Assembly: GCA_017559685.1 (NCBI GenBank)
Contig: JAFYQY010000061.1
Coordinates: 1-19,353, forward strand
Reading direction: 5' to 3'
DNA: 19,353 bases
Source: Alistipes sp.
GTDB taxonomy: Bacteria; Bacteroidota; Bacteroidia; Bacteroidales; Rikenellaceae
Below the pieces are notes generated by a model. It was not told where the DNA came from. It did no database searches and was given only the letters and a program-made list of their open reading frames with translations. Below are positions 6,598 to 15,000 of this stretch, one piece after another (position 1 is the first letter of the stretch; every line of letters begins with the position of its first letter). The position numbers were made by a program, and so were the translations under genes.

Positions 6598-8567
6598 CCG
6601 CAGAGGAGTTAAAGCGAATACTTGAAGAGAACGATAGGCGCAACGGACTACTTTTTGCATACTACGATCCTCTTACAGGCGAAGGCTCACCACTACCTCG
6701 AGAGCCATTCGACATAACTCCTACTCAGCAGGTTTTCATTCCAAAATATCTATGGCACACCTCTGTTATCCAAGAGATTATCAAAAGTGGCACACTCGCC
6801 CACTATGCCGAAATGTTAGGCGTTCACTTCGGCCAGCTGCTCGATTGGTTTAATCTCCAACGCATTACATTTGATTTCGAATATTGGGCTGCTACCTGCT
6901 CGACTATTATGGATAAATTGTCGGGGCAGGAAATACGATTTACGCTTAATAAACCGCAACTTAAAATTCTTGGTATCATCAACAGCGACCTATTCGCCAA
7001 CATTCCTGTTCGAGCAATACTTTTGAAAGCTCGACAATATGGAGGTTCTACACTTATTGATCAATGGGAGGCTTGGATACAGCTGTTCCATAGAGTGAAT
7101 TGGAACTCGGTTATTGCCACGCACGAACAAGATGCTTCACGCACTATCCGAAAGATGTATGCACTTATGGCCGAGCGCCATCCGAAAGATATATGCAATG
7201 TGCAGTTGCGTTCTTTTGAAGGCTCGCCAAATAAAAAGATAGTCCCTTCACGAGGTTGTACTATTGCGATTGCGTGTATCAAGAACCCAGAGTCGTTGCG
7301 TTCATCAGATATTAAGTTGGCTCACCTGTCAGAGGTTGGTTTGTGGCAAGATAACCCTGCAATTAAGGGAGATGATCTCGCACAGTCTATTATCGCTTCT
7401 GTTCCGAACATTCCATTTACAGCCATTATTCTCGAGTCTACCGCCAAAGGTATTGGAAACTATTTCTATAGAACGTGGAAAGCGGCAGAACAGGGTAAGA
7501 GCGCATTTAAGCCAATCTTTGTGGCGTGGTTTGAAATACCTATTTACTGGAAGGCGTTTGTTAGCGAGGGGGACAAGATTGCGTTTATTAGCACACTGTC
7601 GCCAGAGGAGTGGGATAGGTGGCATCTTGGAGCAACGCTCGAGGGTCTCAACTGGTATCGAGAAAAGTTGTCGGAAATGCCAAACGAGTTCCGTATGAAA
7701 CAGGAGTTCCCATCGACACCACAGGAGGCATTCTCCACAACAGGTCGCTATGTCCATAACGCAGCCGACATAGACTTCCTCCGTGCAGGCTGTTCTGCTC
7801 CAAAATATACCGGCACTCTCCTCGCCACAATGCAGTATGGCAGGGAGGCTATCGACTCCTCGCTCCGCTTTGTTCCTGACGATAATGGCGACCTCTTCCT
7901 CTGGGCGATGCCGGATAAGGAACGCAATGTAAGTAATAGATATATAGTAACAATGGATATCGGAGGTCGCAGTGATGATGCCGACTGGACCGTTATATCT
8001 GTTATTGACCGCTATCCGCTTATGTTTGGTGGAGTGGAGGAGTGTATTGGCACCTGGCGTTTCCATCTCGACCAAGACCTTGCAGTTTGGAGAGCCGTGC
8101 AGCTTGCCAAGTTCTTCAACGATGCACTGCTTGTAGTCGAGTTCAACTCCCTCGACACCAAAGGCTCGGAGGGCGACCACACATTTACTATTCTCGATGC
8201 CATCGTAGAATACTACGAAAATATATACTACCGAGACGACCCTACTAAGGTTCGAGAAGGCCTTGCTCCACACTACGGTTGGTACACTGGAAGATCGCAA
8301 AAGATGGCTATTGTATCGCACATGCAACATCTATTGCGTGATAAGCAGGTTATTGTTCGTGATGAACGCTTGCTTGATGAATGTGCCTGGTTTGAGCAGA
8401 AGGAGAAGCGAGATACCTACGGAGCTGTAGATGGCGAACACGATGATATTTATATGTCGTATGGCATTGGTCTCTATGTGTCATCTAAATGGGATATGCC
8501 TAAGGAGCACGAAGTATACGAGCGCAACAATGGGCGCATTACCGTACGTACACACGCACATATTTAA
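6594..8567 (+). CDS. terL: Terminase large subunit (DNA packaging ATPase/nuclease)
   Basis: A 657-residue packaging motor protein. The ATPase domain shows a Walker A variant, KARQYGGST (residues 145-153), a Walker B-type end AHLSE (E247), and the coupling motif ILESTAKG (279-286). The nuclease domain, RNase H-like, shows MDIGG with D455, LLVVEFNS with E516, and a late acidic pair GEHDDIY (D617/D618). The N-terminal ~120 residues precede the ATPase core. TerL pumps DNA into the procapsid through the portal and cuts the concatemer. It is on the plus strand, whereas the portal and capsid genes on both sides are on the minus strand. Length and motif order are complete, with no sign of damage. Confidence 0.93.
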   Translation: MTAEELKRILEENDRRNGLLFAYYDPLTGEGSPLPREPFDITPTQQVFIPKYLWHTSVIQEIIKSGTLAHYAEMLGVHFGQLLDWFNLQRITFDFEYWAATCSTIMDKLSGQEIRFTLNKPQLKILGIINSDLFANIPVRAILLKARQYGGSTLIDQWEAWIQLFHRVNWNSVIATHEQDASRTIRKMYALMAERHPKDICNVQLRSFEGSPNKKIVPSRGCTIAIACIKNPESLRSSDIKLAHLSEVGLWQDNPAIKGDDLAQSIIASVPNIPFTAIILESTAKGIGNYFYRTWKAAEQGKSAFKPIFVAWFEIPIYWKAFVSEGDKIAFISTLSPEEWDRWHLGATLEGLNWYREKLSEMPNEFRMKQEFPSTPQEAFSTTGRYVHNAADIDFLRAGCSAPKYTGTLLATMQYGREAIDSSLRFVPDDNGDLFLWAMPDKERNVSNRYIVTMDIGGRSDDADWTVISVIDRYPLMFGGVEECIGTWRFHLDQDLAVWRAVQLAKFFNDALLVVEFNSLDTKGSEGDHTFTILDAIVEYYENIYYRDDPTKVREGLAPHYGWYTGRSQKMAIVSHMQHLLRDKQVIVRDERLLDECAWFEQKEKRDTYGAVDGEHDDIYMSYGIGLYVSSKWDMPKEHEVYERNNGRITVRTHAHI

Positions 8568-8594
8568 TAATGTATAACTAAAAACTAAATCATT

Positions 8595-8945
8595 ATGTCA
8601 TTAAACAAAGTACAACTGATCGGCCATATCGGAGCCGACCCCGATGTTCAAGCCCTCAATCTCGGCCGCAAAACTGCCAGGTTTCGACTTGCAACAACCA
8701 AATGGACCAGAAAAGATAATCAAGAGATAGAGCCAACCCCTGTATGGCATAGCATTGTATGTTGGGATAAGCTCGCAGAGTATGTTGAAAGAAGTATTAA
8801 AAAAGGAGACAAGATATATCTTGAAGGAGAAATATCTTATCGCACCTACAAAAGCAACAATATAGAGCAAACTTATACGAATATTGTAGCATCAGAAATC
8901 ATAATGCTTAAAAAGAAAAACGAAAGCAAAGATGATATGCAATAA
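8595..8945 (+). CDS. ssb: Single-stranded DNA binding protein
   Basis: A 116-residue OB-fold protein of bacterial SSB type: NKVQLIGHIGADPDVQ at the N-terminus, ARFRLATTKW around residues 28-37, WHSIVCWDKLAEYVERSIKKGD around 51-72, and IYLEGEISYRTYKSN with the usual Y. It protects single-stranded DNA during replication and recombination. The C-terminus is very short and ends ESKDDMQ. The acidic linker and DxxPF tip that cellular SSBs use to recruit partners are absent. It follows TerL by 27 bases with no promoter that I can see, so it is probably co-transcribed with the packaging genes. It has a TAA stop. Confidence 0.9.
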   Translation: MSLNKVQLIGHIGADPDVQALNLGRKTARFRLATTKWTRKDNQEIEPTPVWHSIVCWDKLAEYVERSIKKGDKIYLEGEISYRTYKSNNIEQTYTNIVASEIIMLKKKNESKDDMQ

Positions 8946-8987
8946 TCTATTTTTGTTACGATTTTGCGTTATGCAATGTTACGATTT

Positions 8988-9009
8988 TTGAAACAATAAA
9001 TTGTTTCAA
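8988..9009. repeat. 22-bp palindrome downstream of ssb
   Basis: TTGAAACAA (8988-8996), TAAA, TTGTTTCAA (9001-9009): nine perfect base pairs. It partly overlaps the second copy of the direct repeat. There is no T-run on either strand after the stem, so it is not a standard terminator. It could be a binding site or a stabilising 3' hairpin for the ssb message. Confidence 0.5.
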
Positions 9010-9058
9010 TTCAATATGTGATGACTGCTTTTGGCTATTTTGACATCAGAATAGAATG

Positions 9059-9098
9059 AAATCGAAACATTCATAACAATTCGATTTAACATTTTTTT
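9059..9098 (+). terminator. Weak candidate terminator after ssb
   Basis: AAATCGAA (9059-9066) pairs perfectly with TTCGATTT (9080-9087) around a 13-base loop. Seven T follow at 9092-9098 after a 4-base gap. The stem is A/T-rich and the loop large, so termination would be inefficient. Position, after ssb and before a new promoter, supports it. Confidence 0.35.
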
Positions 9099-9107
9099 GT
9101 AACAATC

Positions 9108-9138
9108 TTTGCAAATTCAAAAATTGTTTGTACTTTTG
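9108..9138 (+). promoter_or_regulatory. Bacteroides-type promoter of the small-gene cassette
   Basis: TTTG at 9108-9111, a 19-base spacer, TACTTTTG at 9131-9138: a full match to TTTG-N19-TAnnTTTG. The expected start is near 9142-9146, at the very beginning of the left arm of the long leader stem. It would produce a leader of about 140 bases before the ATG at 9287. Confidence 0.75.
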
Positions 9139-9142
9139 TAGT

Positions 9143-9299
9143 GCGACAAAATGATACTTGTAGTATCTAAAGACATATTTATTACGCACAATAAAGGCGT
9201 ATCCCTCCTTATCTGTATTTACAGGTATCGTTTTGTCGCAAAAACAATGGGGTACGCCCTTTTATATACACTAACTTTTTAGGAATATGCGACAAAACG
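9143..9299 (+). promoter_or_regulatory. Structured leader RNA with alternative pairings
   Basis: Three pairings are seen. Stem A: 9143-9157 with 9225-9239, 15 continuous pairs with one G-U. Stem B: 9196-9205 with 9249-9258, 10 continuous pairs with one G-U, followed by C and TTTTATATA. Stem C: 9229-9240 with 9288-9299, 12 perfect pairs that include the last two bases of the ATG at 9287. A and C share the same strand (9229-9239) and exclude each other. A and B interleave, so they would form a pseudoknot or also compete. The layout looks like a riboregulator or attenuator in front of the next gene. A stand-alone ~120-base RNA ending at the T-run (about 9260-9263) is the alternative. No known riboswitch class is recognised. 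Confidence 0.5.
9151..9282 (+). CDS. Possible 43-aa leader peptide
   Basis: An open frame of 43 codons beginning MILVVSKDIF and ending LLYTLTF, with ATG at 9151 and TAG at 9280-9282, four bases before the next ATG. It starts only about 8 bases after the predicted transcript start. The C-terminal half is hydrophobic and aromatic with a few basic residues, as in a small membrane peptide. It overlaps stems A and B and the left arm of stem C, so ribosomes moving along it would open those stems. A 43-codon frame can arise by chance in this composition, so confidence is low. No SD motif is seen. Confidence 0.3.
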   Translation: MILVVSKDIFITHNKGVSLLICIYRYRFVAKTMGYALLYTLTF

Positions 9300-9610
9300 G
9301 AAAAGTTAGCAGCAAAGCGGAGAAGAATAGTAACCGTGCTGCACAGAAGTTCTACCACTATGGTAAGGCAATGTTATTTGGCTACTTTGAAATTACTAAG
9401 CGTTTTGCTTGTGGTCAAGATGCAATCGAGTGGCACCGCAGAGTACAATCTGGTTGGAGAGCCAAAATATACGATGCACACCTCTATTACGATAGCTATG
9501 CAACCCAACCTATGATAAAAGGATTTGATTCATTTAGATTTGCTAAAACAAAAAAAATATGTGGTATGCAAACCGCCATACAGTTGGCTAAAGAGGGAGC
9601 TTTTATATAG
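9287..9610 (+). CDS. Hypothetical basic protein, 107 aa
   Basis: Starts MRQNGKVSSKAEKNSN with many K, R, N and S, so the first ~22 residues are probably flexible and basic. The rest has dense aromatics and two W: KFYHYGKAMLFGYFEITKRF, then QDAIEWHRRVQSGWRAKIYD, then a Y-rich segment (HLYYDSYA) and a basic FRFAKTKK. The C-terminal helix is small and uncharged. There is no signal peptide or clear membrane helix. It is the first full gene after the structured leader, and its ATG lies in stem C. It is followed 17 bases later by an acidic protein. No family is recognised. A nucleic-acid-binding role would fit the charge, but that is a guess. Confidence 0.65.
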   Translation: MRQNGKVSSKAEKNSNRAAQKFYHYGKAMLFGYFEITKRFACGQDAIEWHRRVQSGWRAKIYDAHLYYDSYATQPMIKGFDSFRFAKTKKICGMQTAIQLAKEGAFI

Positions 9611-9627
9611 ATGTAACTAACATTATT

Positions 9628-9918
9628 ATGACATACGACCAAAAAGACAAGCAGGTTATTCTAATAAATGGAGAAATAACCAACTACACTAACGCTGATA
9701 TTCCCCACACAAAGCACCCAATTCGGCTGCTTCACAACAGGGTGTTTAACGAGGAAGAGTGGAATAAAGAAATAGGCCCAATAGATTTTGAGAAAGCGTT
9801 TGGCAAAAAGAGTGCATTGATACACGTACTAAACTTTCCAAAGACTTTCGAAGAAATCTTAGAAGAAGATAGAAATACAAAAACAACCCAAGAGATTATA
9901 AAAGAGAAATGGATGTAA
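9628..9918 (+). CDS. Hypothetical acidic protein, 96 aa
   Basis: Starts MTYDQKDKQVILINGEITNY, a probable β-hairpin, then a short N/H/T-rich loop and RLLHNRVFNEEEWNKEIGP. A second half, FEKAFGKKSALIHVLNF, leads to an acidic/charged helical C-terminus (TFEEILEEDRNTK...IIKEKWM). No membrane or signal segments. Its stop codon forms the first bases of the strong terminator that closes the cassette. The pairing of a basic 107-aa protein and this acidic 96-aa protein in one short unit could mean they bind each other; that is inference. No family recognised. Confidence 0.65.
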   Translation: MTYDQKDKQVILINGEITNYTNADIPHTKHPIRLLHNRVFNEEEWNKEIGPIDFEKAFGKKSALIHVLNFPKTFEEILEEDRNTKTTQEIIKEKWM

Positions 9919-9954
9919 ACAAACAACTCGTGGAAGCCACGAGTTGTTTGTTTA
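9916..9954. terminator. Bidirectional intrinsic terminator between convergent genes
   Basis: Arms 9916-9933 and 9937-9954 pair perfectly over 18 bases around a 3-base loop (AAG). The core is G/C-rich (CTCGTGG/CCACGAG) and the outer part is A-rich on one side and T-rich on the other, giving a U-rich 3' arm in both directions. It separates the plus-strand small-gene cassette from the minus-strand portal gene. Confidence 0.88.
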
Positions 9955-9966
9955 GTTATAACTATA

Positions 9967-12012
9967 CTATGCCACTGGCAACAACTCCTCCTTGAAGTTA
10001 TTACCCATCATTTGTTGTATCATTCCCAAAGCACGAGGGCTGGACTGCTCCTGTGCCAACTGATGAATGTTATTCACGGTCTGCATATTCGGTGCACCAC
10101 CTTGCGCCTGTTGCTCCTTCAATGACTGCAACTCCGACAATATCTGCTTACCGAATGGTAATGTAGTATGCTGCAAGAAGGTCTCAAGAGGTATCAATCC
10201 GCCCATCAACATATCCTTAAGATAGTCATTGATTTGCATGCGGAACACTGGCGTATCCATACCCTGCGAAGGAACAAACGATACGCTATCGATGATAGCA
10301 CGAGCCTTCTCCGGTATATACTCCGATGCTGTCTGTCCGTAGTTCTTACCCGATGTCGCAAGGTATCGCTTAATAGTGTAGTACTGCACTAAAGTCTGCA
10401 ATAACTTCCTATCACGCTTCAATGCGTAGTCGTTAAAGCGGTTAAACAACAGCACAAAATTCAGCATAGTATTTTGCGCCTGCTGTGCATACAAGGATGC
10501 AGGAGTAGAAGACTTTGCCACCTGACCCTGAATAGCTCCCGACAAGCCACTAATCTGCTGTATCTGCTGCATATCAAAGTTCAGTACATCGAAGATGCCG
10601 ATGTTAATAGCATTACGCTGTAAGAATTGTGGCATAGGTACACCCGGTTTAGGCTTAAACTTGATAATACCGTTAATCTTCATTATCTCCTCAGCATACT
10701 CCTCCAAAGTGTTACCGTCTAACGCATCTTCCGGAATAAATAGAGTATTCTTTGCACTCGATGCAATAAGCATATCAAGCATTGTGCGCTGGCGATTGAT
10801 GTTGCGCTGCATATCTATAAGGTCCGAGAACAACGGCTTTGCCTCTCCGTCAATGATAGGCATCGTAGCAAAGATATATGGGTGAGAGCCGTGCTCGTAT
10901 GGCGACTCCATCTCTTTCAGACATACGCCCTGCGGTGTCAAGAACTTACAGTTCCAATAGTGCTCGTATCGCTCCTCCATCTCAATTAAAGGAATATCCT
11001 CAACATCAATACCTGCTGCGGTACCCTGCAAAACTCTTCGTCTATTCTCTACCTCAACCTTCTGCTTTACTGCCTCGATATTGTCTACATACTCCTTTGG
11101 TCGAGCAAACGAAGCTCTATCGTTAGTCCACAATACCCAACGACCACAACGATACCACACCTCAATTACTCGATACTTATTAACTTCAAGAGCATTGCTC
11201 CAAAAGTCCATACTGCCAAGCACGGTCTTTGCCGTATTGTTGATATTCTCCAAGCGGTCAGTATCTGTTTGCGAAAGGGTAAAGGCAAGGTTGCGAATAA
11301 TTCGCTCATCCTCTTTCGTCTGCGCAAAGTTAGAAATCAACTCATTCATTGTATAGGAGTGCAACTCCGTAATACGCCTAATATCGAAGAGTCGAGGATC
11401 CTCAACATCCTGATTCCACGCAAAACGCTGCTCATTTACATAGTTGATATGACCATCTTTTTCTTTGCGTTCATCCCAAGGTCCATAGGTAACCTTTGCC
11501 GCTACGGTACCAATAGTGTGCAATGCTATAATAACATTGATATCAAGGGTCGAGTTTTCGTTGATGTCAAGACACGCCTGCACCGCATTAGTAAGCATCT
11601 CGGCCGCCTGTGCATCCTCCTCTCTACGAGCGTTGATAATGGTCTTGTAGTTATTTGTTAGGAGCTGACCGCACACATTGCGAATATACTGCTGCAAGAT
11701 ATTGTGCGTAATAGGCGTAATACCGGAACGAGAGATTAACTCACGCTCTGTAATCTTCTTGCCTTTATTGTCAGGGTCTGCAACAAGGTCGCTCCACTGA
11801 TCACCTCCATAATACTTCATAAAGCGGAGATGCTCTCTGCGCTTATCGGCAAGTTGTAGCCAATCATTATGACATGCCCATAGTAAGTCCATATTGTGCT
11901 TTTCCTTAACAGCATCTCGCTTTATGGCCGACTTCAAGCCCGAAGGCTTGCGCTGTGGCTTTCGGTAGCGCAAGCCCAATTTTGTTACATCTATTTGTTC
12001 CATATTGGTCAT
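9967..12012 (-). CDS. Portal protein (P22-like)
   Basis: A 681-residue portal, the dodecameric ring at one vertex through which DNA enters and leaves. Near the N-terminus it has FMKYYGGDQW, followed by a KGKKITERELISRSG-type block and the ITPITHNILQQYIRNVCGQL helix, characteristic of large podovirus/P22-type portals. Later comes HPYIFATMPIIDGEAKPLFSDL, then the stem-like region MQRNINRQRTMLDMLIASS. Around residues 480-520 is FDMQQIQQISGLSGAIQGQ, a pattern usual in portals of this type, followed by SSTPASLYAQQAQN. The C-terminus is Q-rich and helical. The start overlaps the polyprotein stop by one base (TAATG), so translation is coupled. The gene ends 12 bases from the shared terminator. Confidence 0.88.
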   Translation of the reverse strand: MTNMEQIDVTKLGLRYRKPQRKPSGLKSAIKRDAVKEKHNMDLLWACHNDWLQLADKRREHLRFMKYYGGDQWSDLVADPDNKGKKITERELISRSGITPITHNILQQYIRNVCGQLLTNNYKTIINARREEDAQAAEMLTNAVQACLDINENSTLDINVIIALHTIGTVAAKVTYGPWDERKEKDGHINYVNEQRFAWNQDVEDPRLFDIRRITELHSYTMNELISNFAQTKEDERIIRNLAFTLSQTDTDRLENINNTAKTVLGSMDFWSNALEVNKYRVIEVWYRCGRWVLWTNDRASFARPKEYVDNIEAVKQKVEVENRRRVLQGTAAGIDVEDIPLIEMEERYEHYWNCKFLTPQGVCLKEMESPYEHGSHPYIFATMPIIDGEAKPLFSDLIDMQRNINRQRTMLDMLIASSAKNTLFIPEDALDGNTLEEYAEEIMKINGIIKFKPKPGVPMPQFLQRNAINIGIFDVLNFDMQQIQQISGLSGAIQGQVAKSSTPASLYAQQAQNTMLNFVLLFNRFNDYALKRDRKLLQTLVQYYTIKRYLATSGKNYGQTASEYIPEKARAIIDSVSFVPSQGMDTPVFRMQINDYLKDMLMGGLIPLETFLQHTTLPFGKQILSELQSLKEQQAQGGAPNMQTVNNIHQLAQEQSSPRALGMIQQMMGNNFKEELLPVA

Positions 12013-15000
12013 TATTTGTTGTTATACTCAATCCACATATCATATACCTCTCGCATCATATCGTGGCGTTTCTGCAACTCCTGCTTGCGCTTCGATACTC
12101 CTGCTTCATCAAATGGCAATATACCCTGATACATCTCCTTTGTGAGTTTTGTTATCTTATCATATCGCTTTGCTATCTCTATCTGCTTTTTGCGTTCAGC
12201 CTCTGGCAATGCCCTAAACTCCGCAACACCCTCATCGCTCTTATCAAAGAATAGCAACCGCTTGCGAATAGCCTTAATGCGCTGTTCCAAGACACGAACA
12301 TCACGAGGAGCAATGCCTAAATCTCTGTACAATTCGTTGTCTTTATTATCGATATACTCTTTGGTGCGCTCAGTAACAAACTTCTTGTCATACTTTCCAC
12401 TACCAGCATTTACCAGACGATATATGTAAGACATTCTATCCAAATAATCTTGCTTGTTCTCTCCTGCACGAGGCTCACCAGCTATTGCACGAGTAAGTCC
12501 ACGAGGTGATGAAAGTACAGCCATTACATCTTCTGCATTTACCTCGCCATCTTCAATCATGCCCATCACTCCTTCCGACATACGGACTACAAGGTTAGGA
12601 TTTACGCCAAGTCCTGCCTTAATAAGAGCATTGACAACTAACCACTCAGCAGAACGATCCCAACTCTTGGCCTCCTTTGTTTCACGGTCGCCTGTGATGT
12701 TGTTCTTCACACCTACCCACTGCTGGAACATAGCATCAATGAGGTCTTGTGCATCGGCTGATGCAGGAGACTCGAATATACCGCCCCAAGTCTTGCCATC
12801 GGCTGCATTCTTAGAGTAAGTCAGCAACTGCTTTGTTATTGGGGCGTTATAAAGCATAGGAGTCTGCCATACCATAGTTTCTGCCGACACTGCGGTAGCA
12901 AGTTCCTGTCGGAATTTTTCATTCTTCCACACCTTTTCCCACTCGTCTTTGTCGTTAAATAGAGCCGCAATACCTGCACTAAGTAATGGTGTAAGCGCAG
13001 CACCTGCAATCGCCCAGAAGTAGTTGTTCAAGATAGCATTGTGTATAAAACTTGAAGCCTGTGAGCCATACGACTCATTAAAGTCGCTTTTTGCTAATTC
13101 GTATGCCTTCTTATCCTCAATACCATCCGCCTTGTATGCCTCAACTTGGCGAGCAATCATATCCTTCTTTGTCGTAGGTTTCAACATTCGAAGCATATTT
13201 GTTGCCGAGAAACGCTCGTTTCGAGCAAATGCCATAGAGGAGTTCTGATAAGCGCCAAGGCCAACACCCAGCAATCGTTGAACGCCACCACCTGATTGGA
13301 ATGACGATATAAATCCATCAAGACTCGACTGCTGTGTCTCATTCACAAATACTGCAGCCTTAACACACGCCTCACGATGTGCCTCTTCCTTACTACGGCC
13401 TCGTTCTAACAGACGAGGATATTCATACTCATATACTGTTCTGGCGCAATTCGAGCAAGTCATCATATCAACAAAGGCATTAGGCGATAAACCAATGCTT
13501 GTAAGCATTGAGGTAACTTTATCCCAAGTCTCCCAACTGTGCGACTTTAACACCTCAAAGCCTACATCACGGCCTTCCCAACGCTCTCTGAGAGTTGGTA
13601 TATTCTCGATAGCCCACTTCCAGTTATTACCAACCACCTTCCAATTTATAACCTCAACAGGGTTAATCTCTCCACCCTTAATCTGCTGAACAATCTTCGC
13701 TACTCCTGCGTGTATTGCCGAAGGTACAAAGAAGTTCTTTGCCCAGATAGGAATTATCTTAGGATTAGCAGTATAACCAAGCGTTGCTGTTCCCGACACA
13801 ATCTGTTTTGCGGCCGCATTAAGGTTGGCTACAATATTACCTGCAACAATACCCTTTGATGCTGCATTCAATAATTTAACAGCACCAGTATTCTCGGTAG
13901 AGTTAATCTTGCCCTGGCCAACAGCGATCTCATATACCTCTTTTAATTTCTGAGGTGATACACCCTGCGCCTTCAATATGTTGTTAAATGCGTGAGATGT
14001 TGCTACGCTGTTAAACTTGTCGGTAAGCTCTGAATACGCACACCAATTAAGAGTCTCTTGCATGTGGTCTTGCAACACCTTGAATGCATCGGCAGTCAAA
14101 TCCATCTTTGCCGAAGTCTTTACACGCTCTACTATATTGCCTGTTACAGATGATGGCAATGATACCTCACCTTCACCAACCTCGGCAATCTTGCCCACCA
14201 TGCGCTTATCACGCACAAATGGGAAGTAGAACGCTGTCTTTGGAAGATGTGTGCCAAACTTCTTGAAGTAAATAGCATCTTGCATATCGTACAACTTAGG
14301 CAAGAAGTCGCCTACAACCCAATCAAAGAACTTGCAGTACTCTGGATAGTGAGTCTCGGCATAGTTTGCTACATTCTGCATCCAAGTCTCGGAGAAGCCC
14401 CAACTTGTATATCCTGCCATACCATTTGGCTGACGAATAGCGTTACGCATATAGAGGATATTACCAATAGTAAGAGGTATGTTCTCCTGATAGCCTCCAA
14501 TAACTTTACCATACTTATTGGTATTAACTGCCATTCGCTGAATAGAAAGTCCTGACTTCTCTTGCGCAGCGGTCGCTAACACATTCAAAGGATTGCCTGA
14601 CACAGCCTTGAATTTATCCCAGAACTTGCTCTTGCCAACAAAACGAACAACAGCATCATCCAACTCCTTGAGCAATGATTTCTCGGTCTTATATCGCCAA
14701 TCTGTACGCTCCATATATCCACCCGGTGCAAGCATAAACTGGTAATACCAGCCACTACGGTTCCATTGTCCCGGTATAGAGTTGATGTCTATATCTCGGC
14801 TCATCTCATCAAAGGTTGCCATAAATACACTCTCGTTAATCTTGGCACGAGTATTCAAACCTTTCCAATTTATCTTTTGCTTCTCACCCTTGCGGCTCTT
14901 ACCCTCAACAGGCAGTACCGGAGCCTCAGGATTCTTTACAAAGTCATAGACACCTTTGCGCCACTTTACACGCTCCTCTGCCTTTGCGAGTTCCTCTCGT

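Larger units (their letters stand above)
8946..9107. other. A/T-rich intergenic stretch with short repeats
   Basis: No gene seen. It holds a direct repeat TGTTACGATTTT (8954-8965 and 8977-8988), a perfect 9-base-arm inverted repeat TTGAAACAA / TTGTTTCAA with a TAAA loop (8988-9009), and the weak hairpin plus T-run listed separately. The repeats could be operators, part of an origin next to ssb, or mRNA 3'-end structure. The sequence alone does not decide. Confidence 0.5.

Noticed and set aside
7329..8330. A 333-codon open frame on the minus strand
   Set aside because: Antisense to terL, whose coupling motif, nuclease residues and length are intact. The antisense protein is Cys/Arg-rich with no recognisable features.
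9143..9265. A packaging RNA like that of phi29
   Set aside because: The size (~120 bases) and closeness to terL are suggestive, but this TerL has a nuclease domain and is not of the phi29 motor type. The pairing with the next gene's start codon points to regulation of that gene.
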